This document shows, piece by piece, positions 7,212 to 15,163 of a stretch of 16,656 bases of DNA. Source of the stretch: Spirochaetota bacterium (GTDB taxonomy: Bacteria; Spirochaetota; B62-G9; DRHN01); the NCBI GenBank assembly GCA_023136305.1, contig JAGLSF010000013.1, positions 1 through 16,656 of the forward strand. The letters run 5' to 3'. Position numbers and translations under genes: made by a program. The notes beneath the pieces were generated by a model that saw only the letters and a program-made list of their open reading frames with translations, did no database searches and was not told the DNA's origin. The number at the start of each line of letters is the position of its first letter. Within the stretch, counting starts at the first letter, position 1.

Positions 7212-7268
7212 GGTGACAGCTCATTAAATTGGAATTGTATAATTCTCCCAATTAAGTGAGCTGCCACC
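7212..7268. repeat. 21-bp inverted repeat enclosing the mtaB promoter
   Basis: The left arm 7212-7232 starts GGTGACAGCTCA, and the right arm 7248-7268 ends TGAGCTGCCACC. They match at 18 of 21 positions. Between them GAATT-GTAT-AATTC forms a further small palindrome that contains the candidate TATAAT box. Because the predicted start point lies inside the repeat, the mtaB transcript would carry only the right arm, so the symmetry more likely acts at the DNA level. Confidence 0.6.
7213..7243 (+). promoter_or_regulatory. Predicted mtaB promoter
   Basis: GTGACA (7213-7218), a 19-nt spacer and a perfect TATAAT (7238-7243). The spacer is longer than the ideal 17. The start point would be near 7250, about 40 nt before the mtaB ATG. 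Confidence 0.45.
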
Positions 7269-7289
7269 ATAATTCTTAGAGCGATGAAC

Positions 7290-8585
7290 ATGACGGGCAA
7301 TCGGACAGCTTCGGTCATCAATCACGGCTGCAAGCTCAATCAGTACGAAGGGGAGTCGATCGAGTATTCCCTGGAGAAGACAGGCTTTCGGATCGTCGAT
7401 TTCAGGGACGATGTCAGCCCGGACGTTGTTATTGTGAACACCTGTACCGTTACCAACCGGAGCGATCGGAAATCGAGAAATACCATCCTGCGCGCCGCTC
7501 GTGCCCTGGCAGATAAGGGCCTTCTCGTCGTTACCGGATGTTATGCGCAGACAAACCCCGATGAACTGAAAGAACTGCAGGGAGTGGGCCTTGTTGTGGG
7601 TACCCGGGAAAAGGCCTCTATTCCCGGCATCGTTGCATCACATTTCAGGGATAGTACCGATATGCATGAAAAGTCGAAGAGCCCATTCGACTATCCGGTA
7701 CCGGACACACCACACCGCTCACGGGTATTCATGAAAGTGCAGGATGGATGCGATATGCACTGTGCATACTGCAAGGTGCCCCTGGCCCGTGGGAGGTCAA
7801 CAAGCAGTGAACCGGAGGGCATTATTCGTGCATTGAACACGGTGCACGAACGGGGCTACCGTGAAGTTGTGCTGACCGGCGTCAACATCGGAAGCTACGA
7901 TTGGCACGGCAGGGGACTGGCTGACCTTCTTACCCTGATTCTACAGGAGACACCGGATACGCTCAGGGTCAGGCTCTCATCCATCGAACCCGTAAGCTTC
8001 AACGAATCGTTTCTCAAGGTGATTGCACATTGCCGTATCATGCCCCACTTCCACGTGCCTCTTCAGAGCGGTTCAGACCGGATACTGAAGCGGATGAACA
8101 GGCCCTGCGGGATTGCCGAGTATCTGTCGATTATTGAGAGGATTCGGCGGGTGAAGCCACACAGCCACTTTGCTACGGACCTCATCGTCGGTTTTCCCGG
8201 TGAAAATGAAGAGGATTTCTCCCAGACCCTCAGGGTGGTCGAGAGCGCACAGTTTGCCTCTTTACACGTCTTCAGGTTCTCCCCCCGTGACGGTACCGCT
8301 GCGGCGCTGCTCAGGGACGAGCTGCCCCACATTCAGAAGACGGAGAGGAGCAGGGAGCTCATTGATCTTGGCATGCAGCTGAATCACCGTTTCAGAAAAC
8401 AGTTCGAGGGAACGGTACGGGATGCTGTTTTTGAAAGGCAGTCCCGCGGATTTTGCGGCATCACAGACAATTACATACGGGTTATGGTGCGTGAAGCCGA
8501 CGTTGACCTTACGCGTGCACTGCTGCCGGTAAGAATTCTCTGCGCGGATGTGGATGAAACGACCGGGATGGTGGTCCAGCCCTAA
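7290..8585 (+). CDS. mtaB: tRNA (N6-L-threonylcarbamoyladenosine(37)-C2)-methylthiotransferase MtaB
   Basis: MtaB converts t6A37 to ms2t6A37 in tRNAs that read ANN codons, using radical SAM chemistry and two 4Fe-4S clusters. Counting from the ATG at 7284, the N-terminal UPF0004 domain has its three cluster cysteines at C16 (NHGCKLNQ), C54 (VNTCTVT) and C86 (VTGCYAQ). The NHGCKLNQYE motif is typical of MtaB rather than MiaB or RimO. The radical SAM motif CDMHCAYC gives C156, C160 and C163. LSSIEP, HVPLQSGSD and DLIVGFPGE complete the core, and a TRAM-like C-terminus follows. AGAG at 7278-7281 is 8 nt from the ATG at 7290 but only 2 nt from that at 7284, so I chose 7290 (431 residues). The stop overlaps the greA stop on the other strand. 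Confidence 0.93.
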   Translation: MTGNRTASVINHGCKLNQYEGESIEYSLEKTGFRIVDFRDDVSPDVVIVNTCTVTNRSDRKSRNTILRAARALADKGLLVVTGCYAQTNPDELKELQGVGLVVGTREKASIPGIVASHFRDSTDMHEKSKSPFDYPVPDTPHRSRVFMKVQDGCDMHCAYCKVPLARGRSTSSEPEGIIRALNTVHERGYREVVLTGVNIGSYDWHGRGLADLLTLILQETPDTLRVRLSSIEPVSFNESFLKVIAHCRIMPHFHVPLQSGSDRILKRMNRPCGIAEYLSIIERIRRVKPHSHFATDLIVGFPGENEEDFSQTLRVVESAQFASLHVFRFSPRDGTAAALLRDELPHIQKTERSRELIDLGMQLNHRFRKQFEGTVRDAVFERQSRGFCGITDNYIRVMVREADVDLTRALLPVRILCADVDETTGMVVQP

Positions 8586-11260
8586 AGGGGCATTTTTTCG
8601 ATCTTCAATACCTTGTACCGCTTTCTGTTGCTCTTAGCCCCGAGTTCGACCACATCCCCAACCGATTTGTTGAGCAGGTTCTCGCCCATGGGCGAGGTGT
8701 AGGAGATGACATTCTTTGACGGCTCTGACTCCCACGGCCCGAGTATGGTGAACTTTTCCATCCTGTCCTCTGCCAGGCTGTTGAGCGTGATCATGGTGCC
8801 CACGGAAACCACATTTGATTTGATATCTTCAGACTTGAGTATCTGGGCCCTGTGCAGGGATTCGGACAGGTTCTTGATCTGCTGTTTTAGGAATTCCTGC
8901 TTTTCCAGGGCGTACTTATACTCAGCGTTCTCACGGAGATCACCCTTGTCCATTGCGATACCGATCTCCTTACTGTTGGTGGGAATCTCCACTTCCATGA
9001 GATACTTGAGCTCGTTCTGTTTCATCTCGTAAGAGCGCTGGGTAACGAGAAGCTGCTGGGAATTGTCCACACTCTCAATCTCGTCCTCGAATACGATGTC
9101 CGGGAATGCTGACTTGATGGCGAAGCGCATTTTGATGATGTACTCATCCTTGAGCTCATCGATGTTGAGAATGGACGGCATGAGCCGTCGTATCTTTGTT
9201 TCGTCCGTCCTCTTGATGTAATCGATGAGGGGATTGTCCCTGAAGAGAAGATCAACGATGGTATTGAACAACTTTCGGTTCTGCACGACGTTTCTTTCGT
9301 TGATAAGCTCCCTGTTTGCGATCTCAAGCAGATGGGAGAGTCCCATGATTGTCTGGTCGAAATTAACCTTGATACCCGTTTCCGCACCCCTGATCACAAG
9401 ATTCTTACTGATCCAGATGAACAGGTCATAGTACTCCCTGTAGTGTGACGTGACATTGGCAACGAGCTCATTGACGAGATTAATGTTTCCGGAGCTGATG
9501 AGTTCGTCAATGATGAATTTCATGGGATAGCTGTAGAAACTCTTCACGAATAATTCCGGCCAGTTCTCAGCGTGGCGTTTTATATCCAGGAGGAAGCTCT
9601 TTTTCAGATCGTTTTCCGGAATCATGGAAAGATAGAGATGCACATCCTTTAGATTGCCCAAGATTTCATTGAAATCATAGGCAAATTCAAAGGGGAGATA
9701 GGAGTATGTCTTTTTCAGATTCTTAAGAAGGAGAAAGCTCTTCAGGCTGTTCTCATTTATATTGTTCGGCGAGGCTATGAAGCCGGTAAAGTAGCTGAGC
9801 ATATCCTCGAAATACTCGGAATCGATGTCCCCGTGCGTTATAAACTCGTTGAAAAGATTGAACCGCCGGTCGAAGTTTTTCTCGTTCTTGAATTTGTTAG
9901 ATATGTCCTCGTTGTAGGTGATGGGGTTTTTCCTGATGAAATAGGCGTCATTTTCTTCGGGAGAGATCCCGAAATAGGGATTTTTCTTCAGTATGGTTTT
10001 TGCCTTGTTCCACCATCTCGTCCATTCCTTCTGCGTGAGTATGCCCCTGAGCAGTTCATCCTTGAAGTCCCTGACCGTGGCCGAGTTGTTCTTGCTGCGG
10101 ATGACGATTTTCAGACCCTCCTCCACGTCGTTCAGAATTGTTTCCCTCAAGCGTGTCAAATCCTTGCTCTTCATGAGCCAGATGTGATCTTCGAAAAGGA
10201 TCTGGAGACAGGTGAGGGCCATCTGCAGCGTCATCCTGTGTTTCGGTTTGTCTTTGAAATCGATTATCAGCGTATCGTCCTTTATATCAACACACTTCCC
10301 GATTCCCCATGTTCTGTGATAGACGTAGCTTCCAACATCAAAGATGATATGTTTTTCAAATACAGCGATCGCCTGCTGTACATCCCGGCCGGCATCACGC
10401 AGACCCGATTTCTCAATATAATCCTCGAGATAGGAATGTTCCTGATACTTGCTCGTGTAGCAGCTCACAATTTCCTCATGCGCCTCGCGGTCGCGAGGAT
10501 TGTATTGCAGTATTTTCTTTAAAAGATCAATTGCTATGTCATACTCGCCCTTGTCCTTGTAATAGGGGACGATGAAGGAGAGAAGGAACCCTGATTTTTC
10601 GACACCTGCGGCATCGGCTATTCGTTTCTCGGTGTTCAGGAAGAAGTTGAGGTCCTCCGGTACGAGCTCGATGAGTTTCAACCACAACTCCTCGACAGGA
10701 TTATACATCCCCTTCTTGAGGTATCTGAGAAGGGCCTTTTTATAGTAGTCAACTGCTTCCTCGGTCTGATTCCTCTTTTCCTTGATAGAGGCGAGTTTTC
10801 TCGTCAACTCGGCCTCGTCGTAGTTGATCTTGACAAGCCGCTCCAAGACGCCAACCAGTTCATCCTCGCGGTTGTCATTTGAATAACACCGGGAGAGTGC
10901 TTCCAGGGCATGCCTGTTCTCCCCGTACTTCAATGTTTCACTGGCGAGGAATTCCACGATGTTGACCCGTCTGTTGTCTCTGAAGAGGTTAATCAGTTTC
11001 TCAACATGGCCCTCGTCAAGTGCCTCCTCCTCAAAGTTGAGCTTTCCGACGACATACAGCGCTATGATGCTGTTTGGCGTGTGGTTCAGATGCTCCGTGA
11101 CAAGACCGCGGATATCGGCCAGTTTCCCATCCTTTGAGGACTCAACGATGAGTTGATCGAGATCGGTGAAATTCTTTATTATGTAATTGTTGAGTGTTGC
11201 CCTGGTCCACTTTTCCTCGTTCAGTAATTCAGATAATTTCTGTACAACGTTAACTGCCAT
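8582..11260 (-). CDS. greA: GreA-type transcription elongation factor with large helical-repeat N-terminus
   Basis: GreA factors enter the RNA polymerase secondary channel and stimulate cleavage of backtracked RNA. Here the GreA part is only the C-terminus of an 892-residue protein. The coiled-coil NTD is about 738-815 and carries GDLRENAEYKYALEKQ, with the tip acidic residues D774 and E777. The FKBP-like CTD is about 817-892, with SVGTMITL, PMGENLLNKSVGDVVEL. Residues 1-300 contain TPR-like helices, for example at about 165-180 and 235-260. Residues 307-350 (VGSYVYHRTWGIGKCVDI and following strands) resemble the Tudor/RID fold of Mfd, CarD or UvrD C-termini. Residues 360-735 look all-helical. 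A similar ~900-residue greA is known in Treponema and Borrelia. GGAGA precedes the ATG by 6 nt. The gene follows a TPR gene by 89 nt. Confidence 0.93.
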   Translation of the reverse strand: MAVNVVQKLSELLNEEKWTRATLNNYIIKNFTDLDQLIVESSKDGKLADIRGLVTEHLNHTPNSIIALYVVGKLNFEEEALDEGHVEKLINLFRDNRRVNIVEFLASETLKYGENRHALEALSRCYSNDNREDELVGVLERLVKINYDEAELTRKLASIKEKRNQTEEAVDYYKKALLRYLKKGMYNPVEELWLKLIELVPEDLNFFLNTEKRIADAAGVEKSGFLLSFIVPYYKDKGEYDIAIDLLKKILQYNPRDREAHEEIVSCYTSKYQEHSYLEDYIEKSGLRDAGRDVQQAIAVFEKHIIFDVGSYVYHRTWGIGKCVDIKDDTLIIDFKDKPKHRMTLQMALTCLQILFEDHIWLMKSKDLTRLRETILNDVEEGLKIVIRSKNNSATVRDFKDELLRGILTQKEWTRWWNKAKTILKKNPYFGISPEENDAYFIRKNPITYNEDISNKFKNEKNFDRRFNLFNEFITHGDIDSEYFEDMLSYFTGFIASPNNINENSLKSFLLLKNLKKTYSYLPFEFAYDFNEILGNLKDVHLYLSMIPENDLKKSFLLDIKRHAENWPELFVKSFYSYPMKFIIDELISSGNINLVNELVANVTSHYREYYDLFIWISKNLVIRGAETGIKVNFDQTIMGLSHLLEIANRELINERNVVQNRKLFNTIVDLLFRDNPLIDYIKRTDETKIRRLMPSILNIDELKDEYIIKMRFAIKSAFPDIVFEDEIESVDNSQQLLVTQRSYEMKQNELKYLMEVEIPTNSKEIGIAMDKGDLRENAEYKYALEKQEFLKQQIKNLSESLHRAQILKSEDIKSNVVSVGTMITLNSLAEDRMEKFTILGPWESEPSKNVISYTSPMGENLLNKSVGDVVELGAKSNRKRYKVLKIEKMPL

Positions 11261-11349
11261 GTTACTCTCCAGATTTTATGTATGCCTACTTAGTTAAGGT
11301 AATAAAACAATTTCCGGTAATCAATATCGAGCTCAGTATGCCCGCAACC

Positions 11350-12306
11350 TTACTTCATGTACTGGGAGAAGATTTCAGAGTCGATTTCGTTGATTCGCCC
11401 AAGGGATTCCTCGATTTCCTTCTTGCTTCCGCCGACGATCTTGAGAGAATCGATGAGCCAGAAGTAGTGGTTGATGAGTTTCGGTTTGATATAGTCTCTC
11501 ATCTTCTTGTTGGTCGAATACTCTGCTTCCAGTTTCCTGATCTCTTCCCGAAGCTTTTCGATCTCCCCCTTCTTTGGCTCTCTCTTGACGTTGAATGCCC
11601 TGCTCACCTCAGCGATGACGGGAATCCAGTATATGGATGTATCAGGGTTCCTGATCTGCTGCACCGTTTTCGCATAGACCATATGTATGAAAGGCGATTC
11701 AATGCTATCCAGTTCGATCAGCCCCGGGTCAATGAAGAAGGCCTCGCGGAAGAGTACCTTGGCTTTGGACGTTTCATCGATGCTGAAATAGCAGTCACCA
11801 AGCTTCGAGAGAAGTGAGGGATCCTCTTTATCAAAGCTTCGAGCGTACTCAAACATATCAATCGCTCTCTCAAAGTTGCCGAGTTTCTTGAAACAGTCAC
11901 CTATCTGAATGAGAATTCCCGTATCAGGTGCGACACCCTCATTGTAGGCCTGTGTAAATGACTCTATTATATCACTGAATATGTATTTCTGTATGGCCGC
12001 GGTTGATCGTCCATGCTTCAAACTGTTCTTGGTCATGAATTTTTCAAAGTCACGCCACTCTTTGAGCAGAAGCCGCGCCTTGCCGTAGGGGCTGCTGTAT
12101 TTTTTCAGCTTGTTTGCCCTGCCGATCCAGAAACGGGCGGCCCGTATACCATCGGGAACACCGGGGTAGCCGGCGTTCCCGCCTATTATGTTTTCAAAGA
12201 GCGCGATTGCATCGGAAAAACTCCCCTCCTCGAGCAGTTTATGTGCCCTGTTCTGTTTAATGTAAAGGGGGTCATCCTCAAATGTGAGCTGCCCGTCATT
12301 TTCCAT
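11350..12306 (-). CDS. Cytoplasmic TPR protein, first gene of the greA operon
   Basis: No named family is recognised. The protein is 318 residues with no signal peptide. There is a TPR-like unit at about 16-45 (NRAHKLLEEGSFSDAIALFE). Two clear TPRs lie at about 128-195, with IQIGDCFKKLGNFERAIDMFE, LLSKLGDCYFSIDETSKAKVLF and the closing AFFIDPG. A charged coiled coil at about 246-268 (KKGEIEKLREEIRKLEAEY) follows, then a helical C-terminus. A conserved-looking stretch with KYSSPYGKARLLLKEWRDF sits at 69-87. The start ATG has an AAAAGGGA site about 10 nt upstream, slightly far. It shares strand and probably transcript with the greA fusion, so it may bind that protein's repeat region; this is inference from order alone. 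Confidence 0.85.
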   Translation of the reverse strand: MENDGQLTFEDDPLYIKQNRAHKLLEEGSFSDAIALFENIIGGNAGYPGVPDGIRAARFWIGRANKLKKYSSPYGKARLLLKEWRDFEKFMTKNSLKHGRSTAAIQKYIFSDIIESFTQAYNEGVAPDTGILIQIGDCFKKLGNFERAIDMFEYARSFDKEDPSLLSKLGDCYFSIDETSKAKVLFREAFFIDPGLIELDSIESPFIHMVYAKTVQQIRNPDTSIYWIPVIAEVSRAFNVKREPKKGEIEKLREEIRKLEAEYSTNKKMRDYIKPKLINHYFWLIDSLKIVGGSKKEIEESLGRINEIDSEIFSQYMK

Positions 12307-12379
12307 CGAGTATGCATCCCTTTTGTTCTATCACTTACTGAGGGAAAGGAGGGTCGGATACGGCATCCATCTCAATAAA

Positions 12380-12408
12380 ATATTAACACAAATGAAGAAA
12401 AATGTCGA
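12380..12408 (-). promoter_or_regulatory. Predicted promoter of the TPR-greA operon
   Basis: On the minus strand TCGACA (12408-12403) is followed after 17 nt by TAATAT (12385-12380), with TGT just before the -10 as an extended element. The matches are 5 of 6 and 4 of 6. The leader would be about 67 nt. Confidence 0.55.
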
Positions 12409-12613
12409 GATGAAAGAAATGCCCCGCGCTGTGCCAAGTGCTGCTTATAAAACAATACAGAGTGAATTTATATGCATATCCCGTTTATTTTATTGCCAGT
12501 CTTTTTCGATGTGCAGGGTACGCAACAGCGGTAACTGGGATGGTGGAATCGATCAGAACCCCTCAATGTTGCCAACCTGAAAAAAAAGTAATGCGCTCAA
12601 GGGAGCTGTCGAC

Positions 12614-12619
12614 TATAAA
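12614..12619 (+). promoter_or_regulatory. Possible -10 box for the 12658 gene
   Basis: TATAAA lies 38 nt before the ATG at 12658, but no convincing -35 box is found 16-19 nt upstream. The rest of the 12307-12657 divergent spacer is AT-rich and holds an A8 run near 12582. I see no supported gene or strong hairpin there. Confidence 0.25.
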
Positions 12620-12657
12620 AATAGGTGTTTTGTTCACGGAGGTTGGCGGGGGAAACG

Positions 12658-13587
12658 ATGAAAAAGAGAATACTTGTATTTTTTCTTATACTCGGTATGA
12701 TGGTTGCTATGCCCATCATCATATTTCCCCTCAATAGATCGGTTGAGGATGCGCAGTTCAATCTTGCCGTGGAGCTGTACCGAAAGGGACAGTATACAGA
12801 TTCAATAGCCGAATTTGACCGTCTGCTTACAGATATGAGGACGAAGAAGTACGGGGATGCCTGTTATTTTTATCGCGGACATGGCTATCTTGCCATGAAA
12901 CAATATGGAATGGCTCAGGAGCAGTTCGGGCATGTCGTCGAATCCATGCCTGGAAGCAGTTATTACGATCGATCCCTCTATCAGTACGGAAGAACCCAAT
13001 ACCTCCGCGGTAACTATGAGGCTGCGATCAGTGTGTTTGACGCATACAGCGCCAGTTACCCGACGCTGGACTATGCGGACAACAGCCTGTACTGGAAAGG
13101 CGAATCCCTGCTGGGCCTCGGTGAACGGGAAAGGGCAAGGGTAGCATTCGAGGACGTCCTGCACATCTATCCAACAGGCAATAAGGCCGACGCTGCACGT
13201 TTTAAGCTCAGGCTCATGGAAATCGAGGACGAGCTTGCCGCGCGGGAGCAGTCCTTCCCCGTAGAGCAACCACTTCCGGAAGGTGCTACTCCTGAGGAGA
13301 TTGTACAATGGCAGGCAAAGGAGGAGCAGTATCAATCGGAAGTCGAGAGACTGAACGATCAGCTGGAACAGCTCCGGGCGGAGATCGACACCCTGCGGGA
13401 GATGGGGGAATTGGCTGAAAGTGAAGTGGAAGCCCGGATCGAGGAGAGGAAGAAGGCTCTCGTCGCGTGGGAGAATATCCTTAAAATTAAAGAGGAAACA
13501 CTCACGCAGAAAGAGCTTCAGCTCGATCAGCAGTTCGAACGAATACAGCAAATCAGTACAGAACTTGAGCGTATAGAGAATGAGTAG
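12658..13587 (+). CDS. Exported TPR / coiled-coil protein (YbgF-like organisation)
   Basis: The 309-residue protein starts with KKR and a hydrophobic run at about 5-24, a signal peptide or anchor. TPR-like repeats follow from about 31 to 190: FNLAVELYRKGQYTDSIAEFD, YFYRGHGYLAMKQYGMAQEQF, YQYGRTQYLRGNYEAAISVF and YWKGESLLGLGERERARVAF with HIYPTGNKADAARFKL. These resemble the TolA-interacting CpoB/YbgF repeats, though there the coiled coil precedes the TPRs. Here a long charged coiled coil (about 213-309) comes last. I chose ATG 12658 because GGGGG lies 5 nt upstream and the signal then begins correctly; the GTG at 12625 has no such support. The gene overlaps the next by 8 nt, so the two are translationally coupled. 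Function is unknown, probably envelope scaffolding. Confidence 0.83.
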   Translation: MKKRILVFFLILGMMVAMPIIIFPLNRSVEDAQFNLAVELYRKGQYTDSIAEFDRLLTDMRTKKYGDACYFYRGHGYLAMKQYGMAQEQFGHVVESMPGSSYYDRSLYQYGRTQYLRGNYEAAISVFDAYSASYPTLDYADNSLYWKGESLLGLGERERARVAFEDVLHIYPTGNKADAARFKLRLMEIEDELAAREQSFPVEQPLPEGATPEEIVQWQAKEEQYQSEVERLNDQLEQLRAEIDTLREMGELAESEVEARIEERKKALVAWENILKIKEETLTQKELQLDQQFERIQQISTELERIENE

Positions 13588-14671
13588 AGTACTTCTCCTG
13601 ACGGTACTGCTTCTTGGCACTCCTTTGTTTCTTCTCTACCCAGCAACACTAAGCAACCAGATTTTGCTCGTTACCGTCGATGACGATACGGGCAGGCTTT
13701 TCATGGCAACGCAGGGCGGTCTGGAGCATGTTGAAGGTGATGAACGCCGCCACCTGCTCTTCTTCGACCAGCCTCCCGCAAGCTATACACTGATCTATCT
13801 GGATGATGATCTTCTCATCTTTGGCGGCGAAAAGGGGACCTTCAGCAAAAGGCCCGTTATAATCGGTAACTATGTAGAGGCTGTATGGGGAAACGACCTC
13901 ATCAGGGTAACACAGGTTGTGCAGTTCGTTCAACGGGAGGGAACGGGGTTCGAGGACGGGATTATCCTGCGTTATGAGATAGAAAACCGTACGGCGAGCA
14001 ATGTGGAGGTCGGTATTCGGGTTCTCTTCGATACATATCTGGGAGAAAAAAGCCGCTTTCATTTCTCGCTTGCTGACGGGACCCAACTGGAATATGAAAC
14101 CGAGTTTGACGGTTTTTTTATTTCCCCTGCATGGGAATCGAGAGAGGAGAACGGGGAGGGACCCTGCCTCCGGGGGGTGCTTGATGGCCGCCTTGTGACC
14201 CTTCCCCGAAAAGTAGTCTTTGCGAATTACAGATCACTTCTTGAACAACCGGTACTGTACGGGGTTATGAAGAACCGCCGTTTCCACAATCTTCCCTATT
14301 CGAGAAATGACAGTGCAGTCGCGCTCTACTTCGGTCCTGAAATGCTCGAGCCGGGTGACCCGGCAGAGTTCAGTACCATACTGGGGCTTTGCGGAGAAGG
14401 GGAATATGTACTGGGGGGCCATGAAGAGATATTCGAAGAGAAAACGGCGCTCCATCCGCAGAAAACCGGCCCCCTGGCAGCGGCCAACCGTGAAGAGATA
14501 GAACAGCTCTTGAAGGACATCGGAGACATCGAAAGCATGCGGAATTCGATGGACAGGATCAACGCATTGATTGCAGAACTGAACAAAGCACTCGAGAGTG
14601 AGGATGTGACGATCGGCGAAGAGAGGCTGGCGGAGATACGGCAGGCCTTGCGTGAAATGACAGAGGAGTAA
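13580..14671 (+). CDS. Exported beta-rich protein of unknown function
   Basis: I do not recognise a named family. The 363-residue protein has an N-terminal signal-like segment (MSRVLLLTVLLLG and on to about 22, PATLS). Then come roughly 250 residues rich in beta strands. A notable stretch at 129-154 reads IILRYEIENR and VGIRVLFDTYLG. That pairing recalls extracytoplasmic beta-sandwich proteins with 'Y.v.N ... VGlR...DT.lG', but the link is tentative. The C-terminus (about 300-363) is a helical or coiled-coil tail (REEIEQLLKDIGDIESM). The start ATG lies within the last codons of the upstream TPR gene, with ATGAGTAG shared over 8 nt, so translation is coupled. A joint role with the upstream protein at the envelope is inferred. 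The TAA directly abuts the smpB stop. Confidence 0.8.
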   Translation: MSRVLLLTVLLLGTPLFLLYPATLSNQILLVTVDDDTGRLFMATQGGLEHVEGDERRHLLFFDQPPASYTLIYLDDDLLIFGGEKGTFSKRPVIIGNYVEAVWGNDLIRVTQVVQFVQREGTGFEDGIILRYEIENRTASNVEVGIRVLFDTYLGEKSRFHFSLADGTQLEYETEFDGFFISPAWESREENGEGPCLRGVLDGRLVTLPRKVVFANYRSLLEQPVLYGVMKNRRFHNLPYSRNDSAVALYFGPEMLEPGDPAEFSTILGLCGEGEYVLGGHEEIFEEKTALHPQKTGPLAAANREEIEQLLKDIGDIESMRNSMDRINALIAELNKALESEDVTIGEERLAEIRQALREMTEE

Positions 14672-15157
14672 TCACTTGAGATGGCCGGAGAGATGAGACG
14701 TACCGTATCGCTCCTTTAAATCACGAGACACGTCGCGTTTCTTTATATCTTCCTTCTTATCGTAGAGTTTCTTCCCCCGTACCAGACCGATCTCAAACTT
14801 GATCTTTCCCCTCTTCTGATACACCAGCAGGGGGACGAGCGTAAAGCCCCGTTCCTTGATCCTGGCATGCAGTTTCCGTATTTCATCCCGGTGCAGGAGA
14901 AGCTTCCGTTCCCGCATGGGTTCGTGGTTCAGGCGGTTCGCATAGCGATAGGTGCCGATGTGGACATTGCGAAGAAACACTTCCCCATCTCTGATGAAAC
15001 AGTAGCCGTCCTTAAGGTTGATATTCCCGCTCTTGACCGATTTTACTTCGGTGCCCAGCAATGAGATACCGGCCTCGATACGCTGCAGTATGATGTAGTC
15101 ATGAAGGGCCTTCTTATTTTTTGTTATTAGTGCTTTCCCTTTATCGTCCTCTGCCAT
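14672..15157 (-). CDS. smpB: SsrA-binding protein SmpB
   Basis: SmpB binds tmRNA and the decoding centre to rescue stalled ribosomes by trans-translation. The 161-residue length is normal. The family's N-terminal core is present: NKKALHDYIILQRIEAGISLLGTEVKS in overlapping pieces at 14-40, with the RNA-binding GTEVKSVKSGNINLKDGYC. HIGTYRYANRLNHEP, the ERKLLLHRDEI motif and GFTLVPLLVY follow. The basic tail after GKKLYDKKEDIKKRDVSRDL is the decoding-centre helix. The ATG at 15157 has no Shine-Dalgarno, and the predicted -10 box ends 6 nt before it, so the transcript may be leaderless. The tmRNA gene ssrA is not seen next to it. It converges on the 13580 gene without any spacer. Confidence 0.96.
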   Translation of the reverse strand: MAEDDKGKALITKNKKALHDYIILQRIEAGISLLGTEVKSVKSGNINLKDGYCFIRDGEVFLRNVHIGTYRYANRLNHEPMRERKLLLHRDEIRKLHARIKERGFTLVPLLVYQKRGKIKFEIGLVRGKKLYDKKEDIKKRDVSRDLKERYGTSHLSGHLK

Positions 15158-15163
15158 AAATTC

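Noticed and set aside
7212..7268. Reading the large inverted repeat as a rho-independent terminator of the upstream operon
   Set aside because: It lies about 170 nt beyond the operon end, has no T-run after it, and encloses a perfect TATAAT, so a promoter-linked site fits better.
9833..10522. 229-codon open frame on the plus strand inside greA
   Set aside because: It is fully antisense to the greA reading frame, has no ribosome site, and its composition follows from the codon use of the opposite strand.
11278..11817. 179-codon plus-strand frame opposite the cytoplasmic TPR gene
   Set aside because: It mirrors a well-supported TPR gene and shows no family motif of its own.
12438..12737. Open frames in the 12307-12657 divergent spacer
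   Set aside because: They lack ribosome sites, run into the real signal-peptide gene in another frame, and have irregular composition.
12802..13620. 272-codon minus-strand frame opposite the exported TPR/coiled-coil gene
   Set aside because: The sense gene has a signal peptide, TPR repeats, a coiled coil and a good ribosome site; the antisense frame has none of these.
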